Made by a program: the position numbers and the translations under genes
Assembly: GCA_037954325.1 (NCBI GenBank)
Contig: JBBMNZ010000001.1
Location: 1,811,765 to 1,875,764, forward strand
DNA: 64,000 bases
DNA from: Fistularia commersonii
Taxonomy: Eukaryota > Chordata > Actinopteri > Syngnathiformes > Fistulariidae
Reading direction: 5' to 3'
Notes under the pieces: model-generated
Database searches by the model: none
What the model saw: only the letters and a program-made list of their open reading frames with translations
What the model was told of the DNA's origin: nothing
In this document: positions 35,125 through 45,493 of the stretch, one piece after another
How positions within the stretch are numbered: the stretch's first letter is position 1
How the letters are laid out: each line of letters opens with the position of its first letter

Positions 35125-37040
35125 ATGTCCATGGAAGACCCGTTCTTCGTCGTGAAAGGGTCAGAACCGCTCCCGGCTCGGCTAGCGTTAGCCGGCGGAG
35201 CTAGCCGCCTGTCGGTGTGAATGCACGGAACCGGTCGGATTCCAAACATATTACCGCGTCACTGCGGTGTTTTGTTTGTTAAATTGGATTATTTTGAACA
35301 TTTAAAGACTATTGTAAACAAGTAACACCTGGTTTCAGGCGTTTCATAGGTCCACAGCTGGGTAGTCACACATGCAGCCCGCTTGCTTTGTTATGAACGC
35401 CGAAGGATGACTTTCACTCGTCATCATCCTTCACGAAATAACGCTAGGAAAGGAAAAGGCTCGACTTTAAATATAAGTCACAAATATTAGTTCATGCTAT
35501 CAGGGGTATTGGGGAAAAATGCACAATTTGTCCTTTTCAGGAGACACTTTTAAGGGTTACAAAGTCTTTGCAAGAATGTAAATATTACGCCAAGGGAGGG
35601 ATTGTTTTACGTAAAATTCAAGATCTTTTAACGCGAGGAGATTTGCACTCGCTGATATAATTGTGAGTGATGGGTTTGCGGGTTTGACAGCGAGGTGCAG
35701 AAGGCAGTGAACGCCGCTCAGAGCCTCCACCACAGATGGCGGGAGCTGCTGCAGGAGGGCGGCGGAGCCTCCAAGGAGGAGATGGACTGGACCACCAATG
35801 AACTGCGGAACAGTCTGCGCTCCATCGAGTGGGACCTGGAGGACCTGGACGAGACCATCAATATCCTTTGAGGTCCAAAACTGCTGCCGCGTCAGCCGTC
35901 GCCGTGGCTGCGGTGGTGTTTTCTTAACTGTCAGTGAAGGCATCGTGGAGTCCAACCCCAAGAAGTTCAACCTGGATGCAGCTGAGCTGTCCAAGAGGAA
36001 GTCCTTCATCACAAGCACCCGCCTCTCCATCAAGGTGCACCACCACCCCATCCATCCATCCATCCATCCATTTCCCACCATGGGGTCAGACAAATGTTTC
36101 CAGAAAGGGGGTTCATTTGCATCTCTTGTCTTGCAGGAGATGAAAGAGCAGATGTCGAGCCCGGCCGTAACGTCTGAGAGGAAGAGCAAACAGGTGAGTT
36201 GCGATGGCCGTGAAGGAACCGATGGGATGAAGGCCTCCGATGGTGGCGATGTGTCACACCTTGTGCTCGTGTTGTCACGCCGATCAGTCTTTGCTGGGCG
36301 TCGGCGCTTCGGGCTCCGATAAATACAGCCGTCTGGACCAGCAGCTGCACAACGCCAACTCTCAATTGATCGAGGAGCAGCAGGTGCAGCAGCAGGTACG
36401 TCTGCGGACGACGCCTGCAACATGTCGCCGTGGACAGAGCAGTAGCTGTTTCGCGGCGCGTGACTCCGACGTGTGTGTTTGTCAGCTGATCGCCGAGCAG
36501 CAGGACGAGCAGCTGGAGCTGGTGTCGGGAACCATCGGCGTGTTGAAGAACATGTCGGAGAGGATCGGCATGGAGTTGGACGAACAGGCCGTGTAAGAAC
36601 AGATCGTTCTCCATCCGAGGTTCCTGTGAGATTCAGGGTCCTCATGTGGCCTGTTCTCCTCAGGATGCTGGACGATTTCAGCCACGAGGTGGACAACACC
36701 CACTCCCGACTGGACAACGTGATGAAGAAACTGGCCAAAGTGTCTCACATGAACAGTGGTAATCTGCCCGGCAACACCTGACATCACCCCCATCGTATTT
36801 ATAAAAGATAAATATATAAAATCAGCTGTACTTAAAAACGCAGCTATTCTCACGGTAACACGTCGGCGAATGACGGGGAATTCAGTGAAACCTCCTCCCT
36901 GTTCTGAACACCATTGCAAAGTTAGCTTAGCACGTTAGCATGCCATCACAACTGCGATGTCTAGAGAGAACACAACACGCGCACAAGGTTCGCCACGGTT
37001 GATGTAAACACCAGTTAAGAACAGAAAGCAGCTCAGAGGC

Positions 37041-37073
<33 letters not shown>

Positions 37074-37316
37074 CAATCACTGTTAAACACAATGCAAAAT
37101 CGAGACCATGTTTATTGAAATACCCAGATTTAAGGTCCTATGTGGCTTTTACGGAGCTAATATTAAATATTTCTGCTCTGTATGTATGTACAGGTCCATT
37201 TTACACTGTGTGTGTGTTTGTGTGTGTGTTTTTCCGCAGATCGCCGGCAGTGGTGTGCGATTGGGGTGCTGCTCGCCATCCTCTTCGTCGTCATTATCCT
37301 CCTCATCGTCCTCTGA
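35125..37316 (+). CDS. stx10: Syntaxin-10 / syntaxin-6 family Qc-SNARE
   Basis: This is a tail-anchored SNARE for endosome to trans-Golgi traffic. Exons: 35125-35159, 35691-35860, 35940-36034, 36137-36193, 36288-36395, 36486-36592, 36664-36758, 37240-37316; total 247 aa. It starts MSMEDPFFVVKGEVQKAV and has the syntaxin-6 N-terminal helical domain (LRSIEWDLEDLDETI...NPKKFNLD) in residues 1-100. The SNARE helix spans ~155-220 with the likely zero-layer Gln189 in LDEQAVMLDDF. After DRRQWCAIG comes a membrane anchor, ~228-247. Intron 2 (35861-35939) is U12-type AT-AG; intron 1 has a weak gtcaga donor. Length and the chr19p13-like neighbours favour stx10 over stx6, but the two are close paralogues. 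elavl1 lies head-to-head about 0.75 kb away. Confidence 0.9.
37043..37072. repeat. CA microsatellite in stx10 intron 7
   Basis: About 15 CA units between the last two coding exons. A second CA run (37788-37813) lies in the 3' UTR. Confidence 0.95.
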
Positions 37317-37781
37317 TTTACGCCGGAAGCGTTTCAAGCCTGCTGGACTCTGCTGGTCCCTCCCGGACTCTACTGAACTCTACTAGACTGAAAAAAGCAC
37401 TTTGTTTGATTCTTCGAGTGTTTATCTGTTTAATCCCGTGGAGGTCAAAGGTCAGCAGGGTCGAACATATCGTTGTTCTTGTTTGTTATATCCAGTATAA
37501 CGTCATTTAAACTCACTATGACATCATTTTCTGTCGGTTTATCCTTATTTAAACTCACTTTTAACCCATCAAGTCTAGTTTAACTTGGATAAAACCCCGC
37601 TTAACTTTATTTAAACAAACTAAACTCTATTTAAACTCAGCTTCACGTTATTTAAACCCATGTTACGCCCTGCTATTGCACCGAAAAACCGCTACTTGTG
37701 TGAAAATGAGCTGACAATATTTGACGACGTGAAAACACTACCACTTTTTGTTGTTTACAACCTTTTGACTGAACCGATCTC

Positions 37782-37813
<32 letters not shown>

Positions 37814-38356
37814 TTTGGATTCCTCCACATTTCAGTTGAGTTGTCCTGAAATGTTACATCGTCCCATCGACCAGCTGATGATGCCGCTCAATAGCTTTAA
37901 CCCATCAAGCAGCCCTTAAACCAGTGATAATAATAATAATAATGATGATAATAATAATTCGTCGGCTCTTTCAGTTCAACATTTCTTTGACACTGTCAGT
38001 GTTTTGGTTACATTTGAGCCGTTAAGTATTAACCGCCTCACATTTCAAGACACCCCGGGTTACAAACCGAAGGCCAAGTCTTGACACGTTTCACTAACCT
38101 TCATTTAAACAGGACCTGGAAAAACAATTACATAAAAAAATAAAATAAATCAAGACTAAAGAAGAAACCACTTTGACGAAACTCCGGTTGAAAAGTTTCA
38201 ATGCTGTAGGACCTTCCATGGTTGAGTACCACTGAAAGAGCTACACTGTTTGCTGTCGATCGAATGACTATCGGTTTTATAAAGTATAAAGCGTCGATGA
38301 ATGAGATGTGTCTTTGTCCGAGTCCACAGCCGAGTCATGTGACCTGTTTGTATCTA

Positions 38357-38362
38357 AATAAA
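38357..38362 (+). terminator. stx10: stx10 polyadenylation signal candidate
   Basis: AATAAA is followed within about 12 bases by a 17-A run. This implies a 3' UTR of about 1.05 kb after the stop at 37316. The A-run could alternatively mark a retroposed tail. Confidence 0.5.
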
Positions 38363-38737
38363 GAATTTGAAAGAAAAAAAAAAAAAAAAACAGACGTGAA
38401 CCGATCATCCATCGACTGTTTGATTTCATTAAAAAAGAAGCTTGTATATTACCATATTTGGTCGTACTCACCATAATGTACTACCTTGTTATTGTCTTAT
38501 ATTCATAATCGGGGAAATTCGGTACTTGTTATACAAGGTATACGGTTGTATTTATACTAGTTTTTTTTTTTTTTTCAAGCAGGAACGTTTGTTTATCAGT
38601 AGCACATTAGCCCGTCCTTTCACATCAATAATCATCGTATTAATGTCTTACTTTACCTTTATATTACGACTTTATCCTCCTTTTTTTGTTGCGATGAGAA
38701 GTTTTGGATGGACAAAGACTTCCTGAGCTGAGGGAAC

Positions 38738-38756
38738 GGCGCCCCCTGTTGGCCAC
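38738..38756 (-). promoter_or_regulatory. CTCF-like motif downstream of stx10
   Basis: ggcgccccctgttggccac matches the reverse CTCF core with few differences. It has the same orientation as the motif at 34405, so the two bracket stx10. Confidence 0.4.
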
Positions 38757-38762
38757 CGAAGG

Positions 38763-39870
38763 TAAACCATTAGCAGTCAGTGAGCATCGAGCCCTGACAC
38801 GCCAATGACCAAGAAGTCCAAGAACGTCTCACCGTGGTGAACGGCCGGAGAGGCGAGGAGGTTCTACGCCGGCCGGGGAACTTGCCGGAACCCGAGCGGC
38901 CCGGGAGGAGGTCGGGCGCCGAGGCGCGGAGCTGGGAAGTGAGACGGTCCAGGCTTCCGGCTCGAGTCCTGCTCAGCGTCACGGTAGAGAAGAAATGACG
39001 CAGGGAATGACGAGAAGAAGCATCTCTGGAGAGCCTGCGGGAAACAGACATACGGTAGGACCTCTTGTGGACGCCTCCAAATTTAAGCCGACGTCCGAGC
39101 GCATCGATTTCGGAGTTTCCCGAGATCCGAGCCGTCGCTTTGTGATACGAGTCAAAAACATGGCCACCTCTGTCGGCGAAGTGGCCAAAGTTCGCCCGAA
39201 GAGAATCTCGGAAAACCATGAGCGAGGCGTGGTCTCGTCCACGAAGAGATGGAGAAGTTGTTGGAGAGCTTCTTCGTGAGAAGGCAGGACATTTACAGGG
39301 GATTCGGTGCGAGAACGTGGCGCCTGAAAAGGCGTCCAAAGTCGGTCTGGGACGGTTTGACGCTGTTAAAGAGGATCTCGGGGAAACTCCCAAGTCTGAC
39401 TCTACAAATGAAGCCACCTGCTTCACTTTGGATGGATGGTTTTGAAAAAAGGAGCGACTTCACTCGTTCGCTCAATGAAGTTTAGACGTATAATGTAGCG
39501 TAAGTTACATGTAGAAGCCCGTTGTAGCATTAAGTGTGTAGCCGGTAAGCTAAGTTAAGCGAAAGAGCAGCAAATGGGACACCGTCACTCCCAAGTCGAG
39601 GTATTTGATCAAGAGAACACCAGATCTTGGGGTCGGTGCTTCCACCTCACAGCGAGACGGTTCCTCGTTGGATTCCCAGCGGGCTCTGGTCCACCCAATC
39701 GGTTCTTCACTCTACCTTCAACTCACCGTTCAGGACAATCGGCGTCGCCTTGGAGCTCTGCACCGATCGGTTGTCTTAGTGTACCTTGACCTTGAGGATC
39801 TGTATGATACAAGAAGAGCTTTTAGCCAAAGCTGCCGAGTCACGATGTTTCTCACTTGAAACCATCTGAC
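38763..39870. other. GC-richer stretch with open frames on both strands, unassigned
   Basis: The minus strand stays open for 218 codons (38770-39426), including a Ser/Arg/Pro-rich part with a possible exon about 38830-38960 (acceptor gagcag, donor ccacg|gtgaga). Plus-strand frames at 38995-39279 and 39249-39485 are also open. I recognise no protein. It may hold further exons of the candidate gene at 39871-40529, or be non-coding. Confidence 0.25.
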
Positions 39871-40529
39871 CTGTTTGAGTCCTCAGCCTCGTGTCGCTCT
39901 CAGTGAGCAGGTTTCTGCAGGTTCCCTTCAGCTCTTGCTTGTTCGGGTCTTCTTTCGTGCGTCCGGCACCCTGTACCTTCATGGGCTTAGGGTCGGTCCA
40001 CCGCTCGGGGGCGTAGGGGTTGATCGGCAGTTCTTCATCAGACGGCGCGACGGCGCCGATGTAGGTTTCTCTGATTGCTTCGGTCCACATGCTGAGTCTG
40101 GAGTGCCGCTGGTCTGAAAGGGCCAGACGGACACGGAGGTCGCGGTCCAGTCCTTGGACCTTCTCCGGGAAGTCCTGCTGCTCCACCTTCTTCCCCGTCA
40201 CGGGTGTCGTCCCCGTCGCCTTCCTCATTTTCGCCTTCGTCCTCCCCGTCTCCGACATCGTCCCGTCCCGTGGCCCCGCCTCCGCCCCGCTGCCCGTGTC
40301 CAAGATCAAGATGGGTTTGGAGACCAGAACTTCTGGCGCCCCTTGTCCGATCCATCTCCTCTGCCGCTGCTGTTGCCGCTCCAGGTAACGATATTCCGCC
40401 TCCACTTCCGTCTCATCCTCGAACCGAAGCCGACGAGTCAGAGACGCCGACTGTCGGCTCTGCGGTCCGGTTTCCGGTTCCGTCGGACCCGACCCCGACC
40501 GGGTGACGGGACGAGATTTGACCCCTGAC
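39871..40529 (-). CDS. Candidate internal exon of an unidentified gene
   Basis: About 219 codons are open between a good acceptor (ctccacag| before 40529) and a donor (aaacag|gtcaga at 39871). The translation looks protein-like: EAEYRYLERQQQRQRRW, then VLVSKPILILDTG, then SMWTEAIRETYIGAV and LPINPYAPERWTDP. The central part is Lys/Arg-rich in this frame and Asp/Glu-rich in another, so the middle may be misleading. I do not recognise the family and assign no function. The start codon and remaining exons were not found. A chance frame in GC-rich sequence is the alternative. Confidence 0.4.
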
Positions 40530-42165
40530 CTGTGGAGGCGCAAAGAGATACGTGTTCTTCACCGAGGGCCATTTCACATGTTGATCGTCTAGAAGTAACC
40601 TTGAAAAATATCAACAATAGCACTTTCAACTTGCAAAATACATATTTTATTGCCTGTTTATATATTGTATAGTTATTTTATTGCCTATCTGTATATTTTA
40701 TATATATATTGTCTATTTTATACAGTTTTATATTTGTATTGTCCAGGACTACAGATGGAAATTAGCTATGAACAATAATCTGGTACAAACATCTCTGCGT
40801 CTGTGCTTAATGGATTTGTACGCCGTCCTAATAAACTTCTAAACAAACAAACAAACAAAACAGACGCTTTACTTCGGTTCCTTAAATAAATTATTATGAA
40901 TTATTATATAAATTATTATTATAAATTAATATTTATAATATTAATATTTATAAATTATAAATATTAAATTGAAGTGTATTGCATTTGTTTTAATTCCTTT
41001 TTTTGACTTTATTGTAAGTTATAAGTGATCTTGAAATATTAAATGAAATTATATTTATTATTTTTCGCCGCTCAAAATAACATCACCCTAGTGGAAGCCG
41101 GTAAAGTCCCGATTTGCAGATGCTGTGTTCAGGAGCAGAAGTCCCATAAACCAGGTAAAATAAATATTTACGAAGATATTTTGCAAATATTTATTTTTTA
41201 TTGTTTACTGACACAGTGATTTTTATTTTTAAAATTCAGGTCAAGGCTCCGCTACACACTCTGAAAGCCCAAAGCTCAAAATGAGTTCATTACATGAATA
41301 AAATTTAATTTTTTTCCGTAATTCTTTATGAATTTCAGAGGCGACACGCTTGTTTATAAAAAGTGTAAAGGTAATAAATCCCCAAACATGATGGTGGTAT
41401 CAATGGAAAACCAGACCTAATCTTAACCTGATCCCTAATCCTAATCCTAACCCTCACCCGACGCCTAAACCCGAAACCTGACGCTGAACCCGACCCTCCA
41501 ACTGAAAGTCGGACGAGTGTCGTTGGAAAGTCCACCGAAGACCAAGCAGGTGTTGGTCCACCTTCCATGAAGACCATCTCAGACGGTTCTTCACATAAAG
41601 GACTTGGATATCTCCACCCTACATGAACCCTTAAAACCATATTTTCGTTTTTTGTTAAATCCTTCGAATATTTCTAAAAACCTGTGAACCAGCGAGTGAT
41701 TGGTTGAGCGTCCCTACATGCCGCCCTGTGATTGGTCCAGGGCGAACCCCACTTCTCGGCCTATCACAGCAGGGATACATTCCAGTCGGACAACCAGCAG
41801 AGATAGCAACCACGTTTCAGCACGCGTGTGTGTGTCTGTGTCTGTGTGTGTGTGTGTGTGTGTGTTGATACACTCACTGTGTGTGTGTGTCGGGGGTCAG
41901 CAGGTCGTGGTTTCCTCGCACAGGAACGCAGTGACGCCTCATACGAGCTCCGTCCTCACGCTGCTGCCGCCGCTGCTGCAACAGGCTGACGCAAAGTCTG
42001 AACACACACCAATAACAACACACACACACACACACACACACACAGTGCGGAGGCGGGGAAAGACAACAATGGCCGCTCTGATTGGCAGAGGAGACGGAGA
42101 GCAGGATTAAACGCAGACACTTGTCAGGATTAATTAACCTGATGTAAACTGTGACATCAGTATCG

Positions 42166-42210
<45 letters not shown>

Positions 42211-42401
42211 AATTGTGTTTATTTCCACTCTTTTACATAACCTTATTTGGCTGCTTGTGAGCCTTATAATAATTATGTCAGTGTTAATTAAATGGATTCA
42301 AAATCGCGTTAAAGTAATTTAATTTGATGCAAAGTGTCTGAAAAGAGACGGCATATTTGCTAGATCAACATTTTCCTCCAAATTGGCTGATATACACCAA
42401 A
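40530..42401. other. Stretch with microsatellites, no gene
   Basis: AT-rich part at 40640-41340. Degenerate ccctaa-like repeats at about 41420-41510. GT or CA runs at about 41823-41890, 42019-42043 and 42168-42209. No exon supported. Confidence 0.45.
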
Positions 42402-43421
42402 TTTTTCGCACATTAAGGCGCACTTAAAATCCTTAAATTTTCTCAAAAATTGGCCGCACGCCTCATGTATGAATTCTTGTTGTGCTAACTGACCTCCAAA
42501 CCAATTTTACATGCTACGCTACGCTCAAACATCAAAATGTTTTCGTGCGACTTTGGTAACAGTATGTAGTGCCTTACCTCCGCCACTTTTTGTCGTACCA
42601 GTACGTACTGCGCTTCAGCAGAATATTACTGTACATCAATGTTGGGCCATCAGGGCCTGCAAGGCCTTCTGTGCTGGCCTAAAAAAATATCACAATCACA
42701 GACTGATTTTTTTATAATTTGTCCATGATTAGCTTTTTTCCCTGTCTGTGTTGCTTATAGGCATGTATTTTCATGTAAAAGGATTTAGCCAATCACATTT
42801 CAGCCATTACTTGTTGCCAGGCAGGGGCAAAGTCAAAGAAATCTGCCTGGAGGCCTGCAGAATCCGATTTGCAGGCGCTCAAGCAAAAACTACTGTCTAT
42901 GAAACTGTTGCTTCAACCGCTCCGATTTTGAGTTGTGACACTGAGGCCTTCTAGAAGGCTATGCTAATGTCAGCGTGTCACTTTTGATTGGATAGTCAGA
43001 GAATGTACTAGCCAGAGCTAGCAGGATGCATCAAAAGCACGCTACATGAACGCAAATATAGTTGTGTTGATGTAATAGCTAATTTGTCAACCCATGATGG
43101 CTGAAGGAGCCATTTTCAAGACGGACTTTTCAAGAAAACGTTAAGAAAGGTCATCTTTATAGCCATAAAAGTTATTGAGGAGTGGAGTGGCAAATGGTGC
43201 ACTACTGAAGGCCTAGGTGTGAAATGCACAGCCCGCCACTGTTGTACATTTGTGTGTATGAGTGAAATGAATAAAGCTCGACTAAACTGACTGTTTTGTT
43301 TGGCTTTACATACCATATGTTTTATCATGCGCCTTATAACGTAGTGCGCCTTATGTATGACAATAGACCTGTTCATTGATATTGCGCCTTATAATGCAGT
43401 GCGCCTTATACAAGTGTGTTT
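42402..43421. mobile_element. Non-autonomous DNA-transposon-like element, about 1 kb
   Basis: The left part (ttcgcacattaaggcgcact, then taaaatccttaaattttctc, aaaaattggccgcacgcc) and the right part (catgcgccttataacgtagtgcgccttatg, in pieces below 20) belong to a fish element with gcgcctta-type ends that I recognise from other teleost genomes. There is no transposase ORF. Exact termini and superfamily are uncertain. Confidence 0.45.
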
Positions 43422-43479
43422 TGTATAAAACCCAACCATTTATAAACATACCTTTTTACTGTGTGCTCAATGAAAATCC

Positions 43480-43690
43480 GATTGCATCGCGCGGAGCCTA
43501 TCCCAGCTGTCCCACACTGGATCCATCCCAGACGTACAACCACTCATTCACTCATTCACACAAGGACCATTCGGGGTCTCCAATGAACCTCCTGCATGTT
43601 TTTGGACCCCCGGCAAACACATGGAAACTCCACACTAACGGGATCCAACCGGGGACCTTCTTGATGTGAGGCGGAAGCACTGTCGGCTCT
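43480..43690. repeat. Interspersed repeat (tgaacctcctgcatgtttttgg type)
   Basis: Runs from gcctatcccagctgtcc to gatgtgaggcggaagcactg and is shared, decayed, with 19240-19330 and, inverted, with 56010-56085. It resembles a common fish SINE/LINE-associated segment with cggggaccttcttg. No ORF. Confidence 0.5.
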
Positions 43691-44042
43691 AAAGACGTTC
43701 AAATCTGTGGGGAAAAAATAAATAAAAATGGTCAAATCCACCAGAAAATGTCACATTCCCCCCGCGGAGCCCCTCCGAAGTACATTACCCGGCCGCTGCA
43801 GCCTCACAGCAAGACTGAGGAGCGGCTTTTTCCCCCCAGAGCAGCGTTCGGCTGCTCCGAATCAGGCCAAGAAACTGGAACTGGAACAAACACGAACCGC
43901 GTAAACAGCTGCCGTGCAGCTACACCGCTAGGGTAAACAACAACTGGCCGACAATTCACGCCGCGATGAAGATAGTATCGGAAATTGCACAACAACCGTC
44001 AACTTGCACTCCCGCCTTCGCCCCGTATTTTATTTTTTATTC

Positions 44043-44520
44043 TTTAGTAGTGAGGCGCAGTCAGGGGAGGCAGGAGGGACTGTGCCTCACTTGCAGAGCT
44101 TGGAAAGAAAAAAAATGTCAAATGAAAAAAAAGAACTAAGTGATTAGCATAATTTCCGGACGATAAACAACGGTGCGGCTAATAAATGGATTTTTTGGGG
44201 GGGTGGGCTGATGAGCTTCACGCTAAAACATTTATCCTCGTCACATTTGACCAATGAAATGACCGAGTCTGTTCAACTCCGACACCAAAGAGGACGACTT
44301 TTTTGGTTTTAGTGCGCAGAAGGAAGCCCAAGATAGCGATTGGCTAGCGGCTTATATTGAGGTGCGCTCAATAGTCCAGAAATTACGGTTTATTTATCAG
44401 TAATTTGCACTATAAAGGTATTTTTCATTTAACTTCACCTGCTTTACATTGTTGTTGTTTTTTAAATGGCTGGATTTTCACCTTTACTGTTCAAATACTG
44501 AGCATCAGACTGTTGAGCCT
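44043..44520. mobile_element. Non-autonomous TIR element, family A copy 3, truncated and interrupted
   Basis: The left terminus (gtgaggcgcagtcaggggag, then actgtgcctcacttgc) and the following interior (ttatttatcagtaatttgca, then ggtatttttcatttaactt) match 21600-21790. A 240-bp MITE interrupts it at 44149-44389. The right end is not found. Confidence 0.6.
44149..44389. mobile_element. MITE nested in the family A element
   Basis: Ends aatttccggacgata and agtccagaaattacgg are inverted repeats. The interior (gatagcgattggctagcggc, then ttatattgaggtgcgc) matches the copy at 61922-62211. The outer bases of the left end (taccgt) are mutated. Confidence 0.7.
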
Positions 44521-44589
44521 CAATGTCGATCGCGCAATGGCGCTATTAAAATCACCTTTGCTATATGAACTACATGTCCAATGTACAGT

Positions 44590-44783
44590 GCTTTTTTTTT
44601 GGGGTCAAAAACGGTATGTGTGTTACCTGTTTCTTTGGCTGGCTTATTTTTTTCTTTACTTTTGTCACCCTGTTTATGTTCTTATCCTTGTAGTTGTTCT
44701 GGTTGTCTCTTTTCACCCTGGCTGTTTTTTTTTTTTTTAATTCTGTTGTCCATTCTTGATGTCTTGATGTCTTGATGTCTTGA

Positions 44784-44829
<46 letters not shown>

Positions 44830-45000
44830 CTCTCTGCAGCCTATTTATTTGTGAATGTCTTTTGCTATCTTCTAATTGTCTCTATTTAGATTTATATGTA
44901 TATGTATATTTAAATGTATTGATTCTATAGCTCTCAGCAGGTGAGACAAAAGAATTTCCCCTATGGAAATCAATAAAGTTTGTCTATTTATTTCATAAGA
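44590..45000 (+). mobile_element. Retroposon 3' end with a (GTT)n tract
   Basis: Ends with aatttcccctatggaaatca, then ataaagtttg. A (TTG)n run of about 15 units lies at 44784-44829. It is the opposite orientation of the 17062-17430 repeat. Confidence 0.5.
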
Positions 45001-45009
45001 ATAAGAAGA

Positions 45010-45240
45010 AGAATGAGAATAACTTTATTTATCCCAAAGGAAATTGTTGTGCCAGAGTTTCAAGTAAAACGTAACAATAATAAATAATAGTAGGAAATTG
45101 TATAAACAGTATAAAAAAGGGGGGGGGAATAAGAAATACAAATGAAACTATTAAGTGTCAAAGTAACAAGTCAAGGCTATAAAGTGTCTTAAGGTCTTAA
45201 GTACAATGATTTTGAGATTCCCTGCAGCTGAAGGGAGAGG
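45010..45240 (-). mobile_element. Retroposon 3' end, minus orientation
   Basis: aataactttatttatcccaa, then aggaaattgttgtgccagag, is homologous to 14845-15005 and 25330-25500. Confidence 0.55.
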
Positions 45241-45371
45241 AATTAACAAGTCTTTATATGTCTATTTATATCTATATGTATATTTATTGATTCTATATCT
45301 CTTAGCTGGTGAGACAAATAAAGTTAAATGAAGTGATCGATAAAGTTAGTCTTCCTAGTCTTTCTGAGCCG

Positions 45372-45493
45372 CTTCCGGAGCTGCGGATCAAAACTACATT
45401 TCCCAGAGGCGCATAGGAAGGGTGAGGGAAGTGACGCCGCTCCCGCGCATGCGCTCTCGCCCCCTCCTGTGTATCAGAGCCAAGATGGCGGCG
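45372..45493 (+). promoter_or_regulatory. wdr18: wdr18 core promoter: ETS, ZNF143, NRF1 and YY1-type motifs
   Basis: In order: cttccgg (ETS, ~45372); aactacatttcccagaggc (ZNF143 type, ~45392); the perfect palindrome gcgcatgcgc (NRF1, 45445-45454); and caagatggcggc (YY1 type) over the start codon at 45485. No TATA box. This set is characteristic of vertebrate housekeeping genes. Motifs are seen directly; binding is inference. Confidence 0.65.

Noticed and set aside
35557..36738. 393-codon minus-strand open frame
   Set aside because: It spans stx10 exons and introns in antisense; the sense strand explains the sequence with correct splice sites.
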